A stretch of 64,000 nucleotides of DNA. It comes from Massilia soli (GTDB taxonomy: Bacteria > Pseudomonadota > Gammaproteobacteria > Burkholderiales > Burkholderiaceae_D). The stretch covers positions 1-64,000 of the forward strand of contig NZ_JAFBIL020000008.1 in NCBI RefSeq assembly GCF_016809835.1. The letters run 5' to 3'. Below, in pieces: positions 8,253-17,030 of the stretch. The translations under genes were made by a program, and so were the position numbers. A model generated the notes under the pieces. That model ran no database searches, was not told where the DNA came from, and saw only the letters and a list, made by a program, of their open reading frames with translations. Position 1 is the stretch's first letter. Every line of letters begins with the position of its first letter.

Positions 8253-9464
8253 CTATTTCGGCGCGGCTTGTACCCGCAGGCTGAGGCGCCAGCAGGCGAA
8301 GCTGGCTACGAGCAAGGCCAGCACGCCCCACGCCAGCTTGAGCGCGCTTTCGAATAGCACCGGCGCCAGCAATCCAGATACCAGCGCGAACGCCATCATC
8401 TGGATGAACGACAGCATCGATGAGGCCAGCCCGCGGTTGTCCGGGAACAGCGCCAGCGCACCAACCTGGATCGCCGGCATCGCGACCGCCAGGCCAAACG
8501 TGTACACGATCAGCGGCAATACGGCCCACGGAATGTCCGCGGCGAACAGCGAGTTGTAGCCGACGTTGATCACGCTGGCCAGCGCCATCACGCCAAAACC
8601 AATCCAGACCATGTGCGCCGGCTTGATCTTGTCGGCCTTCTTGCCGCCCCACGCCGAGCCAATTATCATCCCGCTGATCAGCGGCACGAACAGCCAGCCG
8701 AACGCGGTCTCGGGCAAACGCAAAATCTCCAGCACGAAGTTCGCCGCCGAGCCAATGTAGAGCGACAGCCCGCCGAACGACAGCCCCACCGCCAGCGATA
8801 GCAGCAAAAACTGCGGATTCTTCAAGACCTTGAGATAGTTCCTGGCGATGGCCACGCCATGGAAGGCATGGCGCTGGGCTTTCGGCAGGCTTTCAGGCAG
8901 CATGCGATACACCAGCGCAATCAGCAGCGCGCCGAACACGGCCAGGAAGATGAACGTCGAACGCCAGCCAAACGTCACGTGCAGCCAGCCGCCGAGGATG
9001 GGTGCAATCGCCGGCGCCAGCCCGAATACCATCATGATGTGCGACATGATCCGCTGCGCTTGCGACTGGTCATGCGAGAACCGGTCCTGCACGATGGCCT
9101 GGCCAATCACCGACCCGGCGCCCGCCGCAAGCCCTTGCAGCGCGCGGCAGACCATCAGCCACCCGAAGGTCGGCGCAAACGCCGCGCCCAGCGACGACAG
9201 GGTGTACACAGTCAGCGCCACCAGAATCACCGGGCGGCGTCCGAACGAGTCGGACAGCGTGCCGTAGAACAGCATCATGAACGCGAAGGTGAACAGGAAC
9301 ACGCTGAGCGTCTGCTGCACGGCCAGCGATCCAACGCCGAACTCGCGGCCAATGGCGGGGAATGTTGGCAGGTAGGTGTCGATCGCCAACGCCCCCACCA
9401 TGCCGAGGAGAGCCAGAATTACGGTAAACAGTCGCTGCATGCCACGCCTTTTGGTATTCGGCAT
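8253..9464 (-). CDS. Bcr/CflA-type MFS drug exporter
   Basis: This 403-residue inner-membrane transporter has about 12 hydrophobic segments. Bcr/CflA features are visible at the N-terminus: ALAIDTYLPTFPAIGREFGV in TM1 and its loop, and the motif-A region FYGTLSDSFGRRPVILVAL between TM2 and TM3. AGAGSVIGQAIVQDRF follows in TM4-5. Homologues export drugs or small molecules with proton antiport; substrate cannot be predicted. ATG 9464 was kept; a second ATG 24 bp in is possible. It stands alone, convergent with smpB. Confidence 0.88.
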   Translation of the reverse strand: MPNTKRRGMQRLFTVILALLGMVGALAIDTYLPTFPAIGREFGVGSLAVQQTLSVFLFTFAFMMLFYGTLSDSFGRRPVILVALTVYTLSSLGAAFAPTFGWLMVCRALQGLAAGAGSVIGQAIVQDRFSHDQSQAQRIMSHIMMVFGLAPAIAPILGGWLHVTFGWRSTFIFLAVFGALLIALVYRMLPESLPKAQRHAFHGVAIARNYLKVLKNPQFLLLSLAVGLSFGGLSLYIGSAANFVLEILRLPETAFGWLFVPLISGMIIGSAWGGKKADKIKPAHMVWIGFGVMALASVINVGYNSLFAADIPWAVLPLIVYTFGLAVAMPAIQVGALALFPDNRGLASSMLSFIQMMAFALVSGLLAPVLFESALKLAWGVLALLVASFACWRLSLRVQAAPK

Positions 9465-9644
9465 CGCATCCGCGCGCCATTCGAGGGCAGGATTTTACCG
9501 GGAATTGGGAAATATTACTGACCGCCAAGCTATTTCTATCGGCAAACCGGAGTCGATTCTTATGCGATCTCAACGCGGCTTGGCGAATCGGGGACGATCA
9601 TCACGGATGTGTCCGTCTGACTTGATCAAGCAGGAGTAGCCAAA

Positions 9645-10757
9645 ATGAACGCCTTCCTCCGCCACCTGACCGGGACGCAGCCCTTGCCAGTCCGAGTCGA
9701 GTTGCCAATCGTGCATGTTCCCTACTATTACGAGGTGCGCAAGCTGGTGGCGGACGTTGCCGCTTTGGGTGCCGGGAACCTCGACCCGAACCTGGTCAAC
9801 GCCTGGGGCATCGCCTTCAATCCATTCGGCTTCGTGTGGGTTTCCGGCGAGGGCAGCGGCCTGTCGACCCTGTACGATGGCGACGGCCATCCTCAGTCGC
9901 TGGTGGTGGCGATCCCGCCGCCGGCCGGGTCCACCGCGCGCGGCCAGCCGACCGGCATCGTGTTCTATGGCGGCGGCGGTTTCGTGGTCAGCAACGGCAG
10001 TTCGTCGGGCCCGAGCCGGTTTATCTTCGCCGGCGAAGACGGGGTGATTTCCGGCTGGGCGCCCAACGTCGACTTCACCAACGCCATCCGGGTGATCGAC
10101 AACACGCCACTGGGCACGGTCTACAAGGGGCTGGCCCTCGGCGCCAACGGCCAGGGCGCCCTGCTCTACGCGACCGACTTCCACAACGCCCGCATCGACG
10201 TCTTCGACGCCGCGTTCCAGCCGGTCGTGCTGCCCGCGCGCGCCTTCCATGACCCGCACCTGCCGCACGGCTTCGCACCCTTCGGCATCCAAGCCATCGG
10301 CGGCGACATCTACGTGACCTACGCGAAGCAGGATGCCGATCACGGCCGCGAACTGGCCGGCCGCGGCCTCGGGCTGGTGTCGGTGTTCAGTCCCACCGGC
10401 GAATTCGTGCGCCGCCTGATCACGCGCGGCGCACTCAATGCGCCATGGGGATTGGCGCTGGCGCCGGCCAGCTTCGGTAAATTCGGCAACCGGCTGCTGG
10501 TGGCAAACTTCGGCGACGGCGCCATCAATGCCTACGACATCGCCAATGGCCGCTTCGCCGGCCGCCTGCGCGGCACCGACCGCGAGCCGCTGCGCATCGA
10601 TGGCTTGTGGGGCCTCGCGTTCGGCAACGGCGTCAATCACCAGCCACTCAACACGCTGTTCTTCACCGCCGGACCAGGCAACCAGGCGCACGGCCTGTAC
10701 GGCCGCATCGACGTGGCCCGGGATGACACCCAGGCCGACGTCCAGGACATCGAGTAG
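9645..10757 (+). CDS. TIGR03118-family protein
   Basis: This 370-residue protein matches the TIGR03118 pattern: NLDPNLVNAWGIAFNPFGFV at the front, repeated Gly/Asp-rich blades (GLALGANGQGALLYATDFHN; RLLVANFGDGAINAYD) and HGLYGRI near the end. The fold is probably a beta-propeller, an inference from the blade-like repeats. Function is unknown. Unlike many family members it has no obvious signal peptide. A clear SD (CAGGAG) precedes the ATG at 9645. Its stop codon directly abuts the stop of the convergent signal peptidase gene, with no bases between, so the transcripts must overlap. Confidence 0.82.
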   Translation: MNAFLRHLTGTQPLPVRVELPIVHVPYYYEVRKLVADVAALGAGNLDPNLVNAWGIAFNPFGFVWVSGEGSGLSTLYDGDGHPQSLVVAIPPPAGSTARGQPTGIVFYGGGGFVVSNGSSSGPSRFIFAGEDGVISGWAPNVDFTNAIRVIDNTPLGTVYKGLALGANGQGALLYATDFHNARIDVFDAAFQPVVLPARAFHDPHLPHGFAPFGIQAIGGDIYVTYAKQDADHGRELAGRGLGLVSVFSPTGEFVRRLITRGALNAPWGLALAPASFGKFGNRLLVANFGDGAINAYDIANGRFAGRLRGTDREPLRIDGLWGLAFGNGVNHQPLNTLFFTAGPGNQAHGLYGRIDVARDDTQADVQDIE

Positions 10758-11441
10758 TTAGTCCAGCGCCATCAGGAAGCGCGACCCGCGCGGCATCCAG
10801 TCGCCCTTGATGTCGGCCGAGACCAGCACGCGCTCGGCCCGTCCAATCAGCAGTTCGCGCGGCACAAAGCCGATGAAGCGCGAGTCCGAACTGTTATCGC
10901 GGTTATCGCCCAACATCATGTACTGGCCTTCGGGCACGGTCACCGGGCCAAACGTGCGCGCTGCGCTAATCTCCGGCATGACCAGGATCGCACGCTGCTC
11001 GCCGTCGGTGGTTTCGGTCAGCTGGAACGCGGTGGTGCGGGTCGTGGTCGACCCGACCTGCTCGGACACCGTTCCTACCATGTCGTATCCGGCCTCGCGT
11101 CCATTGATCACCAGGCGTTCATTGCGCATCTCGACCACGTCGCCGGGCACCGCGACAAGCCGCTTGATCATGCGCGTGCCGTCTTTCGGAGAGCTGAACG
11201 TCACCACGTCGCCGCGCGCCGGGTCCCCAAGCCGCACCAGCACCACGTCCGTCAGCGGGACTTTGAGGTTGTACGCGAGCCGGTTGACGAAGACCACGTC
11301 GCCCTCCAGCAGATTGGGCCGCATTGAACCCGACGGGATCGGATTCCAGTCCGCCACCGCGGTGCGAAACACACCGAAGAGGACGAGGAACATCAGGAAT
11401 CCCTTGTTTGCGGTGATCCAGCTTTTCATTTCAGGCCCCAT
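10758..11441 (-). CDS. lepB: Signal peptidase I
   Basis: This inner-membrane serine protease removes signal peptides. It has one N-terminal TM helix (KGFLMFLVLFGVFRTAVADW). The catalytic Ser is in PSGSMRPNL, the Lys in MIKRLVAVPGDVVE, and the conserved box GDNRDNSSDSR is present. At about 227 residues with a single TM it is shorter than the main Lep of gammaproteobacteria. It is not next to lepA/rnc, where the housekeeping copy of this group usually sits, so it may be a second peptidase. The start is ambiguous: ATG 11441 has no SD, while ATG 11429 has GGGG six bases upstream and starts right before the TM. Confidence 0.92.
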   Translation of the reverse strand: MGPEMKSWITANKGFLMFLVLFGVFRTAVADWNPIPSGSMRPNLLEGDVVFVNRLAYNLKVPLTDVVLVRLGDPARGDVVTFSSPKDGTRMIKRLVAVPGDVVEMRNERLVINGREAGYDMVGTVSEQVGSTTTRTTAFQLTETTDGEQRAILVMPEISAARTFGPVTVPEGQYMMLGDNRDNSSDSRFIGFVPRELLIGRAERVLVSADIKGDWMPRGSRFLMALD

Positions 11442-11504
11442 CTGTTGTTGGTATGCCGCAGTTATACGCAGTTAATCTTTAACCAAGCTTAAGACCCGCG
11501 CCGG

Positions 11505-11672
11505 TCAGCGCTTCAAGCCATACCAGGCGCACGCGGCGACCGGAATGCCAAGCGCCAGCGCCGACAGCGCATCCCATATGCCGTCGCCGAGCAGTGCGGA
11601 GATCAGCCCCACCGTGGTCAGCACACCGAATAGGATAGGTGCGCCCCAGATCCTTTGCGCCGGCTGCTTCAT
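11505..11672 (-). CDS. Small two-helix membrane protein in the PepSY operon
   Basis: This 55-residue protein has two predicted TM segments (GAPILFGVLTTVGLISALLG and WDALSALALGIPVAACAWYG). The start ATG at 11672 has a near-perfect AAGGAGG SD and overlaps the PepSY gene stop by 4 bp, so it is translationally coupled. Tiny membrane proteins often follow PepSY proteins in iron-regulated operons; their function is unknown. The call rests on the SD, coupling and hydrophobicity. Confidence 0.75.
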   Translation of the reverse strand: MKQPAQRIWGAPILFGVLTTVGLISALLGDGIWDALSALALGIPVAACAWYGLKR

Positions 11673-12829
11673 CGCGCCTCCTTGCGTGCGTAGGCCACTT
11701 GCGGCGCGGGCCCGGATGGCGCCGCGGCATTGGCCTTCGCGGTCCGCGAACGCTTCACCCACAGGTACAAGCCGCTGCCCAGGACAATGATGGTGGCGAT
11801 ATCGAGCATCGCCCACAGGAACTTCATCCACAGCCCGCCGTAGTCGCCGAAGTGCAGCGGCTGCGACACCAGCAGCGCGGTCAGGTACCACGGCAGCGTG
11901 CGGCGATCGGTCAACTCGCCGGTCTGCGCGTCGATCAGCACGGGCCTGTACAGGCGAGATGAAAACGCTTCATTCCCGCGCATGAAGACGCCGTAGTGAT
12001 GCGGCGTGGCGAACGGCGTGCCAGGGAACGCGACGAAGCCGACTTCCATGCCCGGCTCGGAGGCCAGCGCCAGCTTGACCGCGCGCTCCATCGACGCCAG
12101 CCTTGCCGGCGCGCCCATGCCCTGGTAAGGCTTGACCATCTCGGCCAGCTCGGTCGCCTGCCAGTACTTCAGGAGCACGTCAGCCCAGGTATTGATCATG
12201 CCGGTGGCGCCCACCACCAGCGCCCACACCAGCGTGACGATGCCAAGCATGTTATGCAGGTCGAGCCACTTGGTGCGCGCCGAACGTTCGCGCCGCACCG
12301 TGCCGAATTCGAGCTTGCGCATGAACGGCGAGTACAGCACCGTGCCAGATACCAGCGCCACCAGCAGCAGCAATCCCATCAACCCCAGGAACAGTTTGCC
12401 GTAGAGGCCAGCGAACAGGTCGACATGCAGGCGGAACATCGTCGACATGAACGGCCCGCCCTCGAATGCCGGCTCGGTGATCACTTTCGCTGTGCGCGCG
12501 TCGACCGCGATCGGCTTGTAGTTCTCGTCGTTCGGATGGTCGCCAAGGGTCACGTTCCAGATTTCTGGCTCGCCCATCTCCTGCGACATATACATCATGA
12601 TCTTCCCGGGATACATCGCCTTGCCGGCGGCGATGACGTCATCGAGGTCAGCCATGGCAGTGCCGGGCGGCATCGCCGGGGCTTCGACATCGTTACCCAG
12701 CAGGTGGCCGATCTCATGGTGGTAGATCAGCGGAAGCCCGGTCAGGCAAAGCAGCAGCATGAAAACGGTGCAGACCAGGCTGCTCCATTTGTGGATCCAT
12801 GCCCAGCGGCGGACGGTAACAGGAGTCAT
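11669..12829 (-). CDS. PepSY-associated TM-helix protein
   Basis: This 386-residue inner-membrane protein of the PepSY_TM (PiuB-like) family has an N-terminal TM (WSSLVCTVFMLLLCLTGLPL followed by HHEIGHLLG), a periplasmic PepSY region, and TMs near residues 145-165, 195-215 and 335-360. Conserved His residues occur in HKWSS, HVDLF and WLDLHNMLGI. Family members sit in siderophore operons, and some act as ferric-siderophore reductases. It is divergent from the TonB-dependent receptor, with two Fur-like boxes in the 112-bp gap, so an iron-starvation role is likely. It is coupled to the 55-residue membrane protein downstream. Confidence 0.9.
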   Translation of the reverse strand: MTPVTVRRWAWIHKWSSLVCTVFMLLLCLTGLPLIYHHEIGHLLGNDVEAPAMPPGTAMADLDDVIAAGKAMYPGKIMMYMSQEMGEPEIWNVTLGDHPNDENYKPIAVDARTAKVITEPAFEGGPFMSTMFRLHVDLFAGLYGKLFLGLMGLLLLVALVSGTVLYSPFMRKLEFGTVRRERSARTKWLDLHNMLGIVTLVWALVVGATGMINTWADVLLKYWQATELAEMVKPYQGMGAPARLASMERAVKLALASEPGMEVGFVAFPGTPFATPHHYGVFMRGNEAFSSRLYRPVLIDAQTGELTDRRTLPWYLTALLVSQPLHFGDYGGLWMKFLWAMLDIATIIVLGSGLYLWVKRSRTAKANAAAPSGPAPQVAYARKEAR

Positions 12830-12864
12830 CAGGGATATCGCAAGAATAGATCAGCAGATGTTAA

Positions 12865-12879
12865 TGCAAATCGTTCTCA
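12865..12879. promoter_or_regulatory. Fur-box-like site 1
   Basis: TGCAAATCGTTCTCA matches the 7-1-7 Fur pattern (TGATAATNATTATCA) imperfectly. It lies 36 bp upstream of the PepSY start, on that gene's side of the divergent gap. A perfect-symmetry box is 43 bp further right. Confidence 0.65.
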
Positions 12880-12907
12880 TTTACAAGCTAGCTTTTCCGG
12901 ATTACAA

Positions 12908-12922
12908 TGAGAATCATTCTCA
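12908..12922. promoter_or_regulatory. Fur box 2 (perfect 7-1-7 inverted repeat)
   Basis: TGAGAATCATTCTCA is a perfect 7-1-7 inverted repeat with strong resemblance to Fur consensus, 20 bp before the TonB receptor ATG. Iron-loaded Fur bound here should repress the receptor, and with box 1 the PepSY operon. Confidence 0.85.
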
Positions 12923-12941
12923 TCACTGTAAAGACACGTTC

Positions 12942-15122
12942 ATGCACACCCTGCCCTTCAAGCTCTCGCCTGTCGCCATTGCCGCCCTGATCGCCACCAG
13001 CACCATTGCCCACGCCCAAAGCGCACCTGGCGAGCCGGCCGTCATGCCAACGGTCGTGATCAGTGCGTCGGCCGACGCGTCGGCGCAAGGGCTGCCGTCC
13101 TCCTACGCGGGTGGCCAGGTAGCGCGCGGCGGGCGCCTTGGCTTGCTGGGCAACGTGGATGTGATGGACAGCCCGTTCAACACGACTAACTACACGCAGG
13201 CCCTGATCCAGGACCAGCAGGCGCGCAGTGTCGCCGACGTGCTGCAGAACGATCCGTCGGTCCGCGTGGCGCGCGGCTTCGGCAATTACCAGGAGCTGTA
13301 TGTGATCCGCGGCTTTGCGGTCAACTCGGACGACCTGGCCTACAACGGTTTGTACGGCCTGCTGCCACGCCAGTTCGTCGCCTCCGAGCTGCTCGAACGC
13401 GTCGAGGTATTCCGCGGCGCGAACAGCTTCGTCAACGGCGCCGCACCTGGCGGCGGCGGCATCGGCGGCTCGATCAATCTGCTGCCGAAGCGCGCTGCCA
13501 ACACGCCGCTGACCCAGTTCACGGCGGGCGTCGAAAGCGGCGGCCAGGCGTACGCGGCAGCCGACATCGGACGCCGCTTCGGCCCGCAAGACCGCGCCGG
13601 CATCCGCGTCAACGCGGCCAAGCGCAAAGGCGACACCGCGGTCGACCGCGAACAGCGTGAACTGAGCCTGTTCTCGGTTGGCCTGGACTACCGCGGCACC
13701 AACGTGCGCGTATCCGCCGACGCCGGCTATCAGGACCACACGCTCGACAACGCGCGGCCAAGCGTGACGCTCGCCGCAGGCATTCCGGTGCCGGCGGCGC
13801 CCAAAGGCACCAGCAACTGGGCGCAGCCGTGGACCACATCGACCGAGCGCGACACCTTCGGCACCCTGCGCGGTGAAATCGACGTCGGCACCGACACCGT
13901 GGCGTGGGGCGCGTTCGGCGTGCGTTCAGGCGACGAGTTCAATATTCTGGCCGCGCCGACGGTCGGCCGCGCCGACGGCAGCGCGATCATGTACCGCTTC
14001 GACAATGCGCGGGTCGATCATGTGCGCACCGCCGAAGTCGGCATCCGCGGCAGGCTGCGCACCGGCGCGATTGGCCACACGCTCAGCGCAACTGCGTCGG
14101 GCTTCTCGCAAAAATCGCGCAACGCTTATGCGATGAGCGACTTCTTCACCGGCTTCGCCACCAACCTGAATCGTCCAGTCGATGTTGCAGCGCCGGCAGC
14201 CAACTTCTTCACGGGCGGCGACATGAACAACCCGCTGCTGACGCAGAAGTCTGTTCTGTCCAGCTATGCCGTGGCCGACACCATGGAACTGGCGGGCGGC
14301 AAACTGCTGGTCACGGTTGGCGCACGCCATCAGACGATCAGGGCCTACAGCTACGACTACAACACCGGCGCCGAGAACGCCGCGTACGACCAGAGCGAGG
14401 TCACGCCGGTCGCCGGCATCGTCTACAAGCCGTGGCCGGGCGTCTCGGTTTATGCAAATTACATCGAGGGCCTGCAGCAAGGTCCGGTCGCATCCGGCAC
14501 CAACATCGACAATGTGGGCGAAGCATTTGCACCGTTCACCTCGAAGCAGAAGGAAGTCGGCGTCAAGTATGACTCGGGCAAACTGGGAATGAGCGCCGCG
14601 CTGTTCACCACGTCGCAGCCATCGGCGTACGTGATCGACCGCCGCTTTGGCGTGTATGGCGAACAGCGTAACCGCGGCTTCGAGCTGTCGGTGTTCGGCA
14701 CCCCGGCACGCGGCGTGCGCCTGCTTGGCGGCCTGACCCTGCTCGACGCCGAGCAGCGCGTGACGGCGGGCGCCGTCAACCAGGGCAAGGATGCCATTGG
14801 CGTGCCGGAAACGCAGCTGAACCTGGGCGCGGAATGGGATGTGACGGGCATCGACGGCCTGACGCTGACGGCGCGCACGCTGTACACCGCCAGCCAGTAC
14901 GCTGACGGCGCCAACACGCAGGAATTGCCGTCATGGGCGCGCCTTGACCTGGGCGCCAGCTACGCGATGCGCATTGCAGACCGCGCAGTGACCCTGCGCG
15001 CCCGCGTCGATAACGCTACCGGCAAGGACTACTGGGCATCGGCCGGCGGTTTCCCGGGTTCGGGCTACCTTGTGCAAGGCGCACCGCGCACGGTCGTCGT
15101 CTCCGCATCCGTAGACTTCTAA
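12942..15122 (+). CDS. TonB-dependent siderophore receptor
   Basis: This 726-residue outer-membrane receptor imports ferric siderophores with TonB energy. The signal peptide (LSPVAIAALIATSTIAHAQS) begins at the ATG at 12942; the longer frame from 12759 runs through the Fur region and was rejected. The plug domain (about 50-190) shows RSVADVLQNDPSVRVARGFG, ELYVIRGFAV and LLERVEVFRGANSFVNGAAP, followed by GGSINLLPKRA. The 22-strand barrel ends in the aromatic C-terminal signature VVVSASVDF. A TonB box is not certain; PTVVISAS near residue 35 is a candidate. The 3' end is the source of the TonB-derived part of the tandem array at 15123-15839. Confidence 0.95.
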   Translation: MHTLPFKLSPVAIAALIATSTIAHAQSAPGEPAVMPTVVISASADASAQGLPSSYAGGQVARGGRLGLLGNVDVMDSPFNTTNYTQALIQDQQARSVADVLQNDPSVRVARGFGNYQELYVIRGFAVNSDDLAYNGLYGLLPRQFVASELLERVEVFRGANSFVNGAAPGGGGIGGSINLLPKRAANTPLTQFTAGVESGGQAYAAADIGRRFGPQDRAGIRVNAAKRKGDTAVDREQRELSLFSVGLDYRGTNVRVSADAGYQDHTLDNARPSVTLAAGIPVPAAPKGTSNWAQPWTTSTERDTFGTLRGEIDVGTDTVAWGAFGVRSGDEFNILAAPTVGRADGSAIMYRFDNARVDHVRTAEVGIRGRLRTGAIGHTLSATASGFSQKSRNAYAMSDFFTGFATNLNRPVDVAAPAANFFTGGDMNNPLLTQKSVLSSYAVADTMELAGGKLLVTVGARHQTIRAYSYDYNTGAENAAYDQSEVTPVAGIVYKPWPGVSVYANYIEGLQQGPVASGTNIDNVGEAFAPFTSKQKEVGVKYDSGKLGMSAALFTTSQPSAYVIDRRFGVYGEQRNRGFELSVFGTPARGVRLLGGLTLLDAEQRVTAGAVNQGKDAIGVPETQLNLGAEWDVTGIDGLTLTARTLYTASQYADGANTQELPSWARLDLGASYAMRIADRAVTLRARVDNATGKDYWASAGGFPGSGYLVQGAPRTVVVSASVDF

Positions 15123-15839
15123 ACGTGGTTCCCGCGAGTGGGCATGGAACGCGACCTATGGGTTCCCGCCTGCGCGGGAACTGCGTTAGCGAGGTTTGGC
15201 GTCATGTCTTCGACCACACCCGGCGCGGTCTACCTCCTGCGAGGCGCACGGCTCATCCGTAGAACTCTTACCGTCGTTCCCGCGAAAGCGGGAACCTATA
15301 CTAAGTGCGCTAAGAACGCGAACTATGGGTTCCCGCCTGCGCGGGAACGACGTTAGCGAGGTTTAGCGCCATGTCTTCGACCACACCCGGCGCGGGTTAC
15401 CTCGTGCGAGGCGCGCTCCTCATCCGTAGAACTCTTGACGTCGTTCCCGCGAAAGCGGGAACCTATACTGAGTGCGCTAAGAACGCGAACTATGGGTTCC
15501 CGCCTGCGCGGGAACGACGTTAGCGAGGTTTAGCCACACCCGGCGCGGGCTACCTCGTGCAGGGCGCGCTCCTCATCCGTAGAACTCTTGACGTCGTTCC
15601 CGCGAAAGCGGGAACCTATACTGAGTGCGCTAAAAACGCGAACTATGGGTTCCCGCCTGCGCGGGAACGACGTTAGCGAGGTTTAGCGCCATGTCTTCGA
15701 CCACACCCGGCGCGGGCTACCTCGTGCGAGGCGCACTCCTCATCCGTAGAACTCTCGACGTCGTTCCCGCGAAAGCGGGAACCTACACTGAATGCGCTAA
15801 TAACGCGAACTATGGGTTCCCGCCTGCGCGGGAACGACG
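15123..15839. repeat. Tandem array of fused TonB-receptor tail, REP pair and SDR tail
   Basis: This 717-bp region holds no gene. It has five REP-like palindrome pairs (left hairpin GTTCCCGCGAAAGCGGGAAC, right GTTCCCGCCTGCGCGGGAAC). Copies of the SDR-gene end (TTAGCGAGG) lie at about 15184, 15352, 15519 and 15672, with the native one at 15840, giving spacings of about 168, 167, 153 and 167. After each copied SDR end comes CTTCGACCACACCCGGCGCG, also from the SDR gene, fused to GGGCTACCTCGTGCGAGGCG and CATCCGTAGA from the receptor end. Copies lack a 22-bp internal stretch of the SDR tail and roughly 17 bp of the receptor tail. One unit lost about 14 bp more. It probably also terminates both convergent genes. 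Confidence 0.88.
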
Positions 15840-16646
15840 TTAGCGAGGCTTGGCGTCGTCCTTCACGGCCGCAAGCGCCATATCTTCGACCACACCCGGC
15901 GCGACCAGCTTCAGGAACCGCCCAAGCTTCGCCTTGGCGGTCATCACCACCTCGCGCTCGCGCCGATTCATCCCGTCGATGATCAGGCGCGCGCATTCTT
16001 CCACGCTCATCGCGTCATCTTCTTTCAGCTTGCTCACGCCTGCGGGCTTGCCTTCCGCATTAAATCCCCGCACCCGTACCTTGGTCGCCACCACGCCTGG
16101 ATAGGCGGTCGTCACACTCACTCCAGCGCCCTTGAGCTCCATGCGCAGCGTCTCGAAAAACCCCGTCATCGCAAATTTGGTCGCCGCATATGCGGTCCTG
16201 CCAGGAACGCCGACCAGCCCGACAATCGACGACACGGCCACAATCGAACCTTTCGACGCCTTCAGGTGCGCCAACGCGGCGTGCGTGCACCATACGCTGC
16301 CCCACAGGTTGATGCGCATAAGCTCCTCATACCAGCCCAGGTCCGCCACCTCCTCGAACAGCGCGTGTGCGGATCGGCCAGCGTTATTGATCAATGCGTC
16401 GATGCGTCCAAAGCGCTCGATTGCCGCGGCCACCAGGCGATTGCACTGCTCTTGCACGGTGACGTCAGTTTGCACGACAAGCGACTGCGCGCCGAGCGCC
16501 TCGCATTGGCCGGACACTTGCGCCAGCATCGACTCGCTACGTGCCGCCAGTACGAGCGCCACGCCGCTGCCATGCGTATGGGCCAGCTGGCGAGCCATTT
16601 CGGCGCCAATTCCGTCCGACGCGCCGGTAATGACGATCACTTTCAT
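15840..16646 (-). CDS. SDR-family NAD(P)-dependent oxidoreductase
   Basis: This 268-residue short-chain dehydrogenase/reductase is a Rossmann fold with the cofactor motif VIVITGASDGIGAEMARQLA, NNAGRS, the catalytic Ser in VAVSSIVG and YxxxK in YAATKFAMTG. The C-terminal half resembles DltE/YqjQ-type SDRs acting on lipids or ketones; the substrate is unknown. ATG 16646 begins exactly at the Rossmann strand and has AGGGA upstream; a frame extension to 16697 adds a low-complexity lead and was rejected. Its last codons (PGVVEDMALAAVKDDAKPR) are the source of the SDR-derived part of the downstream tandem array. Confidence 0.9.
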   Translation of the reverse strand: MKVIVITGASDGIGAEMARQLAHTHGSGVALVLAARSESMLAQVSGQCEALGAQSLVVQTDVTVQEQCNRLVAAAIERFGRIDALINNAGRSAHALFEEVADLGWYEELMRINLWGSVWCTHAALAHLKASKGSIVAVSSIVGLVGVPGRTAYAATKFAMTGFFETLRMELKGAGVSVTTAYPGVVATKVRVRGFNAEGKPAGVSKLKEDDAMSVEECARLIIDGMNRREREVVMTAKAKLGRFLKLVAPGVVEDMALAAVKDDAKPR

Positions 16647-16665
16647 TGACGTTCCCTTTGAATGA

Positions 16666-17028
16666 CTATGCAACGGCCGCGCCAGCGATCGTGCCAAGCG
16701 CCGACGCGAGCGCTACCAGGACAATGAAGCCAAGCAGGCCAAAGATCGCTCGCACCCTGAATCCCTTAGGACGGCTGCGCAGCAGATAATATGCGACCGC
16801 AAAGGGGCCCAGCAGAATCACGGCGATATTCAGCCCGAGCGAGCGCCGGTAACCTGCGGCGTCGCTGTCGCGGCAATACCAGACGAACGAGACAAAGTTG
16901 AAAACCAGGCCTAGCAATACCATCACGGCCATGTTCGGCCGGTCTTTTGCCACTGTGGCGACAAAGCTCTCGGCTACCGTGATGAACAGCAGGAGTGACA
17001 GTATCGGCCATGCCTTCGCCGCGGCCAT
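16666..17028 (-). CDS. Small four-helix membrane protein of unknown function
   Basis: This 120-residue hydrophobic protein has about four TM segments: AWPILSLLLFITVAESFVAT, MAVMVLLGLVFNFVSFVWYC, LGLNIAVILLGPFAVAYYLL and FGLLGFIVLVALASALGTIA. No known domain was recognised. It starts 2 bp after the stop of the stomatin-like gene and ends 20 bp before the SDR start, so it is probably in the nfeD-stomatin transcript. Codon use is like its neighbours. A role linked to membrane microdomains is suggested by context only. Confidence 0.75.
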   Translation of the reverse strand: MAAAKAWPILSLLLFITVAESFVATVAKDRPNMAVMVLLGLVFNFVSFVWYCRDSDAAGYRRSLGLNIAVILLGPFAVAYYLLRSRPKGFRVRAIFGLLGFIVLVALASALGTIAGAAVA

Positions 17029-17030
17029 GC

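Noticed and set aside
9570-10691. 373-codon minus-strand frame
   Set aside because: Antisense to the TIGR03118 gene, which has a good SD and family motifs.
15123-15839. CRISPR-like look of regularly spaced repeats
   Set aside because: Units are about 168 bp, contain gene tails and REP hairpins, and have no short identical repeats with unique spacers or cas genes.
15673-15996. 107-codon minus-strand frame over the array
   Set aside because: Chimera of frame-shifted SDR end and REP DNA; no independent gene.
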